This document shows, one piece after another, positions 1-6,687 of a stretch of 8,562 bases of DNA. Origin of the DNA: Deltaproteobacteria bacterium (GTDB taxonomy: Bacteria > Desulfobacterota > Desulfobacteria > Desulfobacterales > JAABPS01); NCBI GenBank assembly GCA_019309685.1, contig JAFDFT010000071.1:1-8562 (forward strand). The letters run 5' to 3'. The notes below the pieces were generated by a model. That model did no database searches. It was not told the DNA's origin and saw only the letters and a program-made list of their open reading frames with translations. The first letter of the stretch is position 1, and every line of letters begins with the position of its first letter. The position numbers and the translations under genes are program-made.

Positions 1-9
1 GGGGCAACA

Positions 10-2697
10 TTGCAAAAAAAAACTCTTAGAATTAATTATCCCTCCCTTGCACGGCTTCTGCAAGACTACTCTCAGATAAAAAGCGGAAATCTTTTTCTCC
101 GAACACAAAAACCATTGGCCATCGGAACGGAGCTAACATTAAAGATAACCGTTCCCGAAGTTGAGCATATGTTTCAAGCAGACTGCACTGTGTCAAAATT
201 AAGTGGTGCCTTACCGGAGAACCCTTTAAAGGAATACCCGGGAATGCTTTTATCAATCATAGGTGGTTCTGAAGCATTTATCACGGAATTGAATCTGGTT
301 CTGAATCTTTCTGAAAAAAAACTAAAACCATTAGATCCGACTCATAATGATAAAAGGTCTATGGGCAGCTCTGCTTTAGATAGCGCCGTCTCGTCAGAAC
401 AGCCTGCAAAAAAACCTTCCCCGGAAGCATCCCATGTCAACGAAGAAAACATCACAAATAAGACTTCCCAGCTATCCATGGGCTGGATCAAAAAAGCCCT
501 CCAGCGCGACAAAATTGAGATTGAAGACGAACCTATTGAAGAGGAAATTAAATTTTCATCCACAACAGTAAAAAAAGATCTTACTCCGGAAGAGCGGCGA
601 AAAGTGGAACCTGTTGGTGAATTTGTTATGGACTTGACAAAGGCCATGTTGCGAAGCGGATATTACTCACCGGATCATCCAGGCAGTATGCAGGCAAAGC
701 AAGGTCTTTACACCCGATTCCAGTCTATTCTCGGCGGCTCAAATGAAATTCTGATTGCAAACAGAGAATCAAGAGAGAAAAAAGACTTCTTCATCATGGG
801 CATCCTTGATGAACCCATAAGCATAAAACTGCTGGTCGGCGCTAACCGCGCTGAGCTTTTTGAGCCTAAACTGCGTGAATACTTTAATCGGAAAGGGCTG
901 ATGAGCTTTGCCATTAAGAAAAAAATATCGTTGGACCATTTTGATCGTTTCATCGATATCATGTGTGACCCACGAACAGATGATTTAGAAAAAAATAAGA
1001 TCGGCGAACTATTAACCAATCAACTGATTGAGAGCGGAATTACCGATATTTCATCGGCCTTTATAGAAGACAAACTGTTCTTTAAGGACAAACTTCCCTG
1101 GCGGGTTGAAATGGCCATACAGAGACTGGCAAAAGATTTAAAGGTCCTGCCTCAGTTCGCGAAAGCATCTGATGAAAAACTCAAGACAATGAAGATCGAT
1201 ATTATCAGGGATATTTTAAGACCGCTGAAGCACCCTAACCTTTTAAAAGAGCTTATCATCAACTGTTATGTGATTGTTAAAAATGTCAAACACCTCGATT
1301 TAGAAGAAATTGAACAAACACTGGTGGATGCATTCCCCATACCTTTCCTGCACGCAACGTCTCTGTCACTTTTTAAGGATATGGAAAAGTACAAGGAAGA
1401 AGTGGATAAATACTTAAACGATCCCGATATAGCCAAACGCTATAACAGTATGAAACGGATCCTTAAATTAATTGCCAGCCGGATGATACAGGAAAATACA
1501 CCCAGGGTTCAAAACTTCCTTGAAAAGCTATACTTTAGCAAACTGCTTACGTATGAAGAGCTTCCATCTGCAGTAAAATACCAAATCGATAGCTCACTCA
1601 TGGTTGAAGACTTAAAATCCAATCCCCAATATTATCAAAATGCAATTGGTGATTCAAAATCGCCCGAAAATGGTAGAGTGCTCATCAAATGGTTCCATAG
1701 AGTTGTTCCAAAGCTCATTGAAAACAAGGACTGGACCCTTATTCTTAATATACTCTTATCCACGGATAGAGCTGACACAGAAACCATGATTTTTCCAAGA
1801 GATGGGAGCAACTCTTTAAATCCATTTATTACCATATTCACTGAATTTACAGATGAGCTTGCAGCCGCGTATAATAGTATTGATGATACTCAGCGCCATT
1901 TAATTGAAGCAATTATATTGAAAATGGGAATTATAGGTATATCCGTATTTGGGAGAATTCTTTCCGAAAGTGAAAACCAGGTGGTTCGAAAAGCTGCGAT
2001 CGCTTCTTTGGGAGAAAAAGGAGAAACTGCGCTTCAATGGGTACGCAAGATACTTGATGATCCGAATATAGCGTGGCATCTTCATAGAAATGCCCTTTTA
2101 ATTTTGAATAAGGCAAAAGGAAACAAAGAAAATGATACAAAAAGAGTGATTAAATTTCTTAAACACAAAAATCCCAGGGTCCGAGAGGAAGCATTAAGGA
2201 CGTTAATTAAATTAAATCCAGATCAGTCAGAGCAATTTATTGTTGATGCAATGGATGATGAAAATGAAAAAGTAAGACTAAGGGCATTGCACGCATTGAG
2301 CCGTCTAACTTTTTTTTCTGATAAATCATTTAACAAATTGATGCTCCTTATTTCATCAGAACTGCCTGAGGATAAAAACGCCGCCGCCATCCATTCAAAA
2401 AAGGTGACTCATTTGATCGGGATAATTACAGTCGTCGAGCAACCTGAACATAAAGGTTTGATTGAAAAGGCCCTTATGGAAATCATCTATAAAATTTCAA
2501 AGCAACAAACGTGGCTTTCAAAAATTGTAAAATCATCTGTCGATGAAAACAATGTTTCAGTTTTAACTGCCGCGGTCAAATCGCTTAAAAAAATCGGCAG
2601 CGCTGAGTCCATATCATCTCTTCATGAAATCATCACTAGCAAAAGCCCGTACGCCAAATTTATAAGGGACGCACTTGAATCTAAGAGAAAAATATAG
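10..2697 (+). CDS. PilZ-like N-terminal domain plus HEAT-repeat protein, 895 aa, function unknown
   Basis: A large, probably cytoplasmic protein with no signal peptide or membrane segment visible. Residues about 1-105 resemble the PilZ-like domains of deltaproteobacterial multidomain proteins (start RINYPSLARLLQDYS, then SGNLFLRT and a beta-rich stretch). The Arg-rich RxxxR motif and a clean D/NxSxxG motif needed for c-di-GMP are not evident, so ligand binding is doubtful. Residues about 105-190 are a polar linker with an acidic patch (EIEDEPIEEE). Residues about 190-640 are mostly helical and I do not recognise a catalytic site. From about 645 to the end there are HEAT-like helical pairs, such as VRKAAIASLG near 660, NPRVREEALRTL near 721 and NEKVRLRALHAL near 752. 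The likely role is a scaffold or regulatory protein. The TTG start sits near the domain start and has GGGG 5 nt upstream, but the frame is open to the window edge, so the true start could lie upstream. No intrinsic terminator follows. Confidence 0.75.
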   Translation: MQKKTLRINYPSLARLLQDYSQIKSGNLFLRTQKPLAIGTELTLKITVPEVEHMFQADCTVSKLSGALPENPLKEYPGMLLSIIGGSEAFITELNLVLNLSEKKLKPLDPTHNDKRSMGSSALDSAVSSEQPAKKPSPEASHVNEENITNKTSQLSMGWIKKALQRDKIEIEDEPIEEEIKFSSTTVKKDLTPEERRKVEPVGEFVMDLTKAMLRSGYYSPDHPGSMQAKQGLYTRFQSILGGSNEILIANRESREKKDFFIMGILDEPISIKLLVGANRAELFEPKLREYFNRKGLMSFAIKKKISLDHFDRFIDIMCDPRTDDLEKNKIGELLTNQLIESGITDISSAFIEDKLFFKDKLPWRVEMAIQRLAKDLKVLPQFAKASDEKLKTMKIDIIRDILRPLKHPNLLKELIINCYVIVKNVKHLDLEEIEQTLVDAFPIPFLHATSLSLFKDMEKYKEEVDKYLNDPDIAKRYNSMKRILKLIASRMIQENTPRVQNFLEKLYFSKLLTYEELPSAVKYQIDSSLMVEDLKSNPQYYQNAIGDSKSPENGRVLIKWFHRVVPKLIENKDWTLILNILLSTDRADTETMIFPRDGSNSLNPFITIFTEFTDELAAAYNSIDDTQRHLIEAIILKMGIIGISVFGRILSESENQVVRKAAIASLGEKGETALQWVRKILDDPNIAWHLHRNALLILNKAKGNKENDTKRVIKFLKHKNPRVREEALRTLIKLNPDQSEQFIVDAMDDENEKVRLRALHALSRLTFFSDKSFNKLMLLISSELPEDKNAAAIHSKKVTHLIGIITVVEQPEHKGLIEKALMEIIYKISKQQTWLSKIVKSSVDENNVSVLTAAVKSLKKIGSAESISSLHEIITSKSPYAKFIRDALESKRKI

Positions 2698-2747
2698 ATA
2701 CTTTAATTAAAAAATAATAGGCATTCTGGCAAAGGCAAATAAAAAGC

Positions 2748-2775
2748 TTGACAACATTCTTTTATCTGTTAACAT
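2748..2775 (+). promoter_or_regulatory. Sigma70-type promoter of the ilv operon
   Basis: A perfect -35 hexamer TTGACA at 2748-2753 is followed after 16 nt by TAACAT at 2770-2775, a 4/6 match to TATAAT. A start site around 2782-2784 would leave only about 20 nt of leader before the leader-peptide ATG at 2804. Its position between the end of the HEAT gene and an attenuator makes it the obvious promoter for ilvBNC-cimA. The exact start site is inferred. Confidence 0.65.
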
Positions 2776-2803
2776 ATGCGCTAATAAAAACAGTCAAAAA
2801 ATT

Positions 2804-2890
2804 ATGAAAAATATACTAATCATTATTAATCTACTTATTATTGACCTCGTGGTCGTGCTACTCGTGGGCCGCGGGGAAAGGGGTTGTTAA
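2804..2890 (+). CDS. ilv operon leader peptide, 28 aa (attenuation sensor)
   Basis: ATG at 2804 and TAA at 2888-2890 enclose 28 codons. Six Ile (residues 4, 6-8, 12, 13), six Leu (5, 10, 11, 15, 19, 20) and four Val (16-18, 21) make 16 of 28 residues branched-chain, almost all within residues 4-21; the tail is GRGERGC. This is the hallmark of leader peptides that control ilv operons by ribosome stalling, as in E. coli ilvGMEDA. Scarcity of charged Ile-, Leu- or Val-tRNA would stall the ribosome between 2813 and 2866. The antiterminator arm at 2880-2893 would then be exposed. Full translation to the stop would cover that arm. The upstream sequence is A-rich without a clear Shine-Dalgarno, so the initiation mechanism is uncertain. 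The product probably has no function apart from being translated. An open frame at 2841-3098 overlaps it but is not supported. Confidence 0.87.
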   Translation: MKNILIIINLLIIDLVVVLLVGRGERGC

Positions 2891-2936
2891 TGGTCTAACT
2901 AAATATTTTAAAAATATTAAATCCGTTACCAGCCCC
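2880..2936 (+). promoter_or_regulatory. Candidate antiterminator of the ilv attenuator
   Basis: GGGGTTGTTAATGG (2880-2893) can pair with CCGTTACCAGCCCC (2923-2936) over 14 positions. There are 11 Watson-Crick pairs, two G-U pairs (2884/2932 and 2891/2925) and one mismatch (2887/2929). The downstream arm takes up 2923-2930, most of the 5' arm of the terminator stem, so the two structures exclude each other. The upstream arm contains the leader stop codon TAA (2888-2890). Between the arms, AATATT at 2902-2907 and 2913-2918 can form a small A/T hairpin that would shorten the loop. I did not find a convincing protector stem within the leader codons. Confidence 0.72.
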
Positions 2937-2960
2937 AAAGCAGGTAACGGATTTTTTTTT
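2919..2960 (+). terminator. Intrinsic terminator (attenuator) upstream of ilvB
   Basis: AAATCCGTTACC (2919-2930) and GGTAACGGATTT (2943-2954) form a perfect 12-bp stem with a 12-nt loop, which can gain two inner G-C pairs (2932/2941 and 2933/2940). It is followed directly by nine T residues (2952-2960). It ends 150 nt before the ilvB start and comes after the leader stop codon, so it acts within the ilv transcript and is not the end of the preceding gene. Confidence 0.9.
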
Positions 2961-3063
2961 GGCTTAAATATCACATTAATTTTTATGCGTACAATTAAAC
3001 ATGATGGACTTAAAAGTTCAAAATTTAATAACAAAGAAAAAAGTTCAATACAGAGCATCACTG

Positions 3064-3079
3064 TCCCGCCATGGCGGGA
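3064..3079. repeat. Perfect 16-bp palindrome TCCCGCCATGGCGGGA in the ilvB 5' region
   Basis: The sequence is its own reverse complement. As RNA it could form a 6-bp hairpin with a CATG loop, ending 31 nt before the ilvB start codon. Its CCGCC/GGCGG core recurs at 5478-5490 inside the ilvN-ilvC element. It could be a protein-binding site or a dispersed REP-like palindrome; the sequence alone does not decide. Confidence 0.55.
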
Positions 3080-3110
3080 TTATGAAGCCATCTGGTAGTA
3101 GAGGATAAAA

Positions 3111-4796
3111 ATGAAACTCACAGGCGCTCAAATACTCATTGAAATGTTAAAGCAGGAAGGGGTTGATACCATTTTCGGATTTCCTGGCGGCAAGGTCATC
3201 GATATATATCATGAGCTGGCAAAAACAGATATAAAACATATACTTGTCAGGCATGAACAGGGTGCGATACATGCAGCGGACGGCTTCGCGCGGGCAGGCA
3301 ATCGAGTAGGTGTATGCCTGGTTACCTCCGGCCCGGGAGCGACCAATACAGTTACAGGCATTGCGTCCGCATACATGGATTCCATCCCGGTTGTTATCAT
3401 TACCGGCCAGGTACCGTCTTATCTCATCGGAAACGACGCATTTCAGGAAGTTGATATCGTTGGGATAACGAGGTCATGTACCAAGCATAATTATCTTGTA
3501 AAAGAAACAGAAGAACTCGCCAGGATCGTAAAAGAAGCGTTTCATCTTGCCAGATCCGGCCGTCCGGGACCTGTACTGATCGATATCCCGCAGGATGTAC
3601 AGCAAAAAGCAATCACTTTTAAACATCCTGACAAAATAAATATGAGGTCGTACAATCCGACTTATACCCCGAATATGACACAGCTAAAAAGAGTGGTTCA
3701 GCTTTTTAGAAAAGCCAAACGGCCGATCATTTTTTCTGGGGGCGGAGCCGTGCTTTCAAAAGCATCACAAGAACTGACCTTGCTGGCCCAAAAACTTCAC
3801 ATACCCGTCACCAGCTCTCTCATGGGTCTTGGCTCTTTTCCGGGCACAGATTCTTTATGGCTCGGTATGCTGGGTATGCATGGAACCTATAGAGCAAACA
3901 TGGCCATTAACGAATCAGACTTTATCCTTGCCGTAGGTGTTCGCTTTGATGATCGGGTCACCGGAAAGATTGACGAATTCGCGCCAAATGCGGACATCGT
4001 TCATATTGATATTGATCCTACATCAATACATAAAAACATCCCCGTACATACGCCTGTTGTTGGAGACTGTAAAATTACGCTGGGTCTTTTAAATACGCTG
4101 GTAGATAAGGAAGATTTCACCGGTTCTATAAAAGGAAGAAAAAAATGGCTTACACAGATAGAATTTTGGAAAAGGACTTCTCCATTTATTTATAACCAGA
4201 AAAATATTATTAAGCCTCAGTATGTCATCGATACATTGTATGAGTTGACAAAAGGCGATGCAGTAATAACTACAGAAGTTGGACAGAATCAGATGTGGAC
4301 TGCCCAGCATTATCATTTTGATCATCCAGGGCAGTTTATTACATCTGGGGGGCTGGGATGTATGGGATTTGGTTTACCCGCGGCAATCGGTGCACAGGTC
4401 GCGTGCCCGGATAAGCTTGTGGTAGACATAGCCGGAGATGGAAGCATTCAGATGAACATTCAGGAAATAGCAACTGCTGTCCAGTTCAATCTGCCCGTAA
4501 AGGTCGTTATCCTGAACAATCAATACCTGGGCATGGTCAGACAGTGGCAGGAACTTTTTTATGATAAATGCTACGCCTGCACCAGCATGGATAACACGCC
4601 CGATTTTGTTAAGCTGGCCGAAGCATACGGCGCTACGGGTTTAAAAGCCACGAGACCTGAAGAAGTCGAACCGGTTTTAAAAAAAGGTCTTTCATCTGAC
4701 AAGACTGTAATTATGGAATTTATGGTTGAAAGAGAAGAAAGTGTTTACCCAATGGTCCCTGCTGGAAAAGCAATCAATGAAATGCTTCTGGCATAA
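3111..4796 (+). CDS. ilvB: Acetohydroxyacid (acetolactate) synthase catalytic subunit
   Basis: A thiamine diphosphate enzyme that condenses two pyruvates to 2-acetolactate (Val/Leu) or pyruvate with 2-oxobutyrate to 2-aceto-2-hydroxybutyrate (Ile). At 561 aa it has the usual family length. The N-terminal TPP domain carries FGFPGG (22-27) and the catalytic Glu49 in RHEQGA. The central FAD-binding domain contains VGVRFDDRVTGK. The C-terminal TPP/Mg site is GDGS (442-445, with Asp443) through NNQYLGM (469-475). Pro102 in GQVP and Trp479 in VRQWQ occupy positions known in plants and yeast as herbicide-contact residues, so this is the sensitive-type sequence. The start has GAGGA (3101-3105) 5 nt upstream. 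It is the first structural gene of the operon, downstream of the attenuator, and is followed after 21 nt by its regulatory subunit gene. The AHAS assignment over related TPP enzymes is secure. Confidence 0.97.
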   Translation: MKLTGAQILIEMLKQEGVDTIFGFPGGKVIDIYHELAKTDIKHILVRHEQGAIHAADGFARAGNRVGVCLVTSGPGATNTVTGIASAYMDSIPVVIITGQVPSYLIGNDAFQEVDIVGITRSCTKHNYLVKETEELARIVKEAFHLARSGRPGPVLIDIPQDVQQKAITFKHPDKINMRSYNPTYTPNMTQLKRVVQLFRKAKRPIIFSGGGAVLSKASQELTLLAQKLHIPVTSSLMGLGSFPGTDSLWLGMLGMHGTYRANMAINESDFILAVGVRFDDRVTGKIDEFAPNADIVHIDIDPTSIHKNIPVHTPVVGDCKITLGLLNTLVDKEDFTGSIKGRKKWLTQIEFWKRTSPFIYNQKNIIKPQYVIDTLYELTKGDAVITTEVGQNQMWTAQHYHFDHPGQFITSGGLGCMGFGLPAAIGAQVACPDKLVVDIAGDGSIQMNIQEIATAVQFNLPVKVVILNNQYLGMVRQWQELFYDKCYACTSMDNTPDFVKLAEAYGATGLKATRPEEVEPVLKKGLSSDKTVIMEFMVEREESVYPMVPAGKAINEMLLA

Positions 4797-4817
4797 AATT
4801 ATCAAAAGGAAATGATT

Positions 4818-5306
4818 ATGGAAGATAAAAAATACATACTTTCAATTCTTGTAGATAACGAACCCGGCGTACTGGCAAGAGTCGCGGGGTTGTTCAGCGG
4901 AAGGGGATATAACATTGAGAGTCTTTGCGTGGCGGAAACCACAGACCCCCTGGTTTCAAGAATCACCATGGTCACCAAAGGCGATACATCTATTGTTGAA
5001 CAGATCAAAAAACAGCTTTTTAAGTTAATCAATGTCATCAAAGTATATGATCTTACGGGGACTGAGCATGTCCAAAGAGAGTTGATTCTTATTAAAGTGA
5101 ATGCAAAGCCCGAATTTCGCGCTGAAATATTGAGGATTGTCGATATATTCAGAAGCAAGGTCGTTGACGTGGGGCCTGAGCACTTTACGATTGAGGTTAC
5201 CGGAAGTGAAGAAAAACTATCAGCTATTTTGAGCCTGCTCAAACCCATTGGAATCAAAGAAGTCGCGCGAACTGGTAAAATAGCACTTTCCCGGGAAGCG
5301 AAATAA
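4818..5306 (+). CDS. ilvN: Acetohydroxyacid synthase small (regulatory) subunit
   Basis: The regulatory partner of IlvB, which in this family activates the catalytic subunit and confers feedback inhibition, usually by valine. The 162-aa length matches IlvH/IlvN proteins (about 160 aa). An N-terminal ACT domain (residues about 6-75) carries the effector-site signature DNEPGVLARVAGLFSGRGYN at 13-32, followed by IESL and DPLVSRITMV. A smaller C-terminal domain follows (about 80-158). An ATG at 4812 is in frame two codons upstream, but the Shine-Dalgarno AAAAGGA (4804-4810) is only 1 nt from it and 7 nt from the ATG at 4818, so I chose the latter. It sits 21 nt after ilvB, which implies cotranscription. 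A 279-nt gap holding a structured repeat separates it from ilvC. Confidence 0.95.
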   Translation: MEDKKYILSILVDNEPGVLARVAGLFSGRGYNIESLCVAETTDPLVSRITMVTKGDTSIVEQIKKQLFKLINVIKVYDLTGTEHVQRELILIKVNAKPEFRAEILRIVDIFRSKVVDVGPEHFTIEVTGSEEKLSAILSLLKPIGIKEVARTGKIALSREAK

Positions 5307-5327
5307 TTTTAACGATATTTACTAATG

Positions 5328-5566
5328 AGTGCCCATACAATAATTAAATTCTAAAGTATGGGTACTTAGAATGTTTCCAATCCAGAAATGAGCAATTTTT
5401 CACAAGGTCAAGGAAATCAAGGAATTGTGCGGAGGCGTACTAAGCTGTACGTCGCACAAGCAATTCCGCAGATTTATCCGCCTCAGGCGGGTTGACGCAG
5501 CTTGTCTCGCCGTAGTTTCTTGCGGAGATGGAAGATTGTTGAAAAGGGCCATTTATGGATGGAAAC
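5328..5566. repeat. Intergenic inverted-repeat element, copy A (full-length), between ilvN and ilvC
   Basis: Part 1 is a hairpin: AGTGCCCATAC (5328-5338) pairs with GTATGGGTACT (5356-5366), 11 bp with one G-U. Part 2 is bounded by near-perfect inverted ends, GTTTCCAATCCAGAAATG (5373-5390) and CATTTATGGATGGAAAC (5550-5566), and the pairing can continue inward (5391-5401 with 5541-5549). Inside lie an imperfect hairpin (5421-5440 with 5447-5467) and the short palindrome CCGCCTCAGGCGG (5478-5490). A second copy lies at 8309-8454: 5373-5437 aligns without gaps to 8355-8419 with 56 of 65 identical, and 5541-5565 is identical to 8430-8454. It ends 7 nt before the ilvC ribosome binding site. It could be a MITE-like element or a structured RNA within the operon; no target-site duplication is evident and no protein is encoded. 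Confidence 0.78.
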
Positions 5567-5585
5567 TAATTAAAAGGAGAACACT

Positions 5586-6638
5586 ATGCCTAAAATTGAT
5601 TTTGGAGGAGTTACGGAAGAAGTCGTCACATCAGAGGAATTTTCCCTGGAAAAAGCCAGAGAAATTTTAAAAGATGAAATCATTGTGATCCTGGGATATG
5701 GAGTCCAGGGGCCCGGCCAGGCGTTGAACCTGAAAGATAACGGCTTTAATGTCATCGTCGGTCAAAGGGAAGGCGGTCAATCATGGGACAAAGCGGTCAC
5801 CGACGGTTTTGTGCCCGGTGAAACACTTTTCCCTATTGAAGAAGCCGCACGTAAAGGAACAGTATTGCAGTTTCTGTTATCCGATGCCGGCCAGGTGACC
5901 ACATGGCCAAAAATAAAAGAATGTCTTAATGAAGGTGACGCGCTTTATTTTTCACACGGATTTTCAATTGTATATAAGGAACAGACAAATATTATCCCCC
6001 CTGAAAACGTTGATGTCATACTGGTAGCCCCAAAAGGCTCCGGCATGAATGTACGAAGAAACTTTTTGGATGGAAGCGGAATAAATTCAAGTTTCGCAAT
6101 ACATCAGGATTTTACAGGCAGAGCCAAGGAAAGGACCATTGCGCTTGGCATCGCTATCGGATCAGGATATCTCTTTTCCACCACATTTCAAAATGAAGTG
6201 TACAGTGACCTTACCGGTGAACGGGGAGTGTTGATGGGGTGCCTTTCCGGAACAATGGAAGCACAATACAACGTGCTTCGCAAAAATGGCCACAGCCCCA
6301 GCGAAGCGTTTAACGAAACAGTTGAAGAGCTCACCCAAAGTCTTATCCGCCTGGTTGCTGAAAATGGAATGGACTGGATGTTTTCAAATTGCAGCACCAC
6401 AGCGCAGCGAGGCGCGCTTGACTGGGCACCCAGGTTCAGAGACGCTGTGGCGCCGGTTTTTGATGAACTGTATGACAGTGTAAAAACAGGTAAAGAGACA
6501 CAAAGGGTTCTTGATGTCAACAGTGCCCCGGATTACCGGGAAAAACTCCAGGTTGAACTGGATGCCATGAAAAAATCTGAAATGTGGAAAGCGGGCGAAG
6601 CAGTACGCAGGTTAAGGCCTGAAAACAGAAAAAAATAG
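5586..6638 (+). CDS. ilvC: Ketol-acid reductoisomerase (NADP+), Bacteroidetes/fungal-like type
   Basis: Catalyses alkyl migration and NADPH-dependent reduction of 2-acetolactate or 2-aceto-2-hydroxybutyrate to the dihydroxy acids that feed Val, Leu and Ile. It has 350 aa. The N-terminal Rossmann domain carries GYGVQG (37-42), and VGQR (58-61) with Ser66 lies in the cofactor-specificity loop. The catalytic His124 is in YFSHGF. The C-terminal knotted helical domain starts near 190, with Mg ligands Asp208 and Glu212 in DLTGERG, and contains EELTQSL and NCSTTAQRGALDW. GYGVQGPGQALN, WDKA, PGETLF, LTQSL, NGMDWM and the ending RRLRPEN recall the Bacteroidetes and fungal mitochondrial enzymes more than the common GYGSQGHAHALNL class I bacterial form; this comparison is from memory. 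The start has AAAGGAG (5573-5579) 6 nt upstream. cimA follows after 49 nt. Confidence 0.96.
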   Translation: MPKIDFGGVTEEVVTSEEFSLEKAREILKDEIIVILGYGVQGPGQALNLKDNGFNVIVGQREGGQSWDKAVTDGFVPGETLFPIEEAARKGTVLQFLLSDAGQVTTWPKIKECLNEGDALYFSHGFSIVYKEQTNIIPPENVDVILVAPKGSGMNVRRNFLDGSGINSSFAIHQDFTGRAKERTIALGIAIGSGYLFSTTFQNEVYSDLTGERGVLMGCLSGTMEAQYNVLRKNGHSPSEAFNETVEELTQSLIRLVAENGMDWMFSNCSTTAQRGALDWAPRFRDAVAPVFDELYDSVKTGKETQRVLDVNSAPDYREKLQVELDAMKKSEMWKAGEAVRRLRPENRKK

Positions 6639-6687
6639 TTTTTTTATAAGTGAATTTAACATGCTTTTGACACTTGGAGAATAAAAA

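Noticed and set aside
2841..3098. 85-codon open frame upstream of ilvB
   Set aside because: It starts at TTG without a ribosome binding site, runs through the terminator stem and T-tract, and overlaps the much better supported leader peptide in another frame.
3082..3108. 8-codon mini-ORF ending 2 nt before the ilvB start
   Set aside because: It could in principle couple translation to ilvB, but it has no clear ribosome binding site and its codons are simply the ilvB Shine-Dalgarno region.
5492..5520. Possible internal promoter for ilvC (TTGACG at 5492-5497)
   Set aside because: There is no acceptable -10 at the right spacing (best TAGTTT, 3/6), and the site lies within the repeat element.
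5425..5670. 81-codon open frame across the ilvN-ilvC gap into ilvC
   Set aside because: It lies mostly in the inverted-repeat element, overlaps the ilvC start in another frame and shows no domain.
6629..6645. Seven As, TAG, seven Ts at the end of ilvC as a terminator
   Set aside because: The pairing is only A-T with no GC stem, and cimA follows closely in the same direction, so termination is unlikely.
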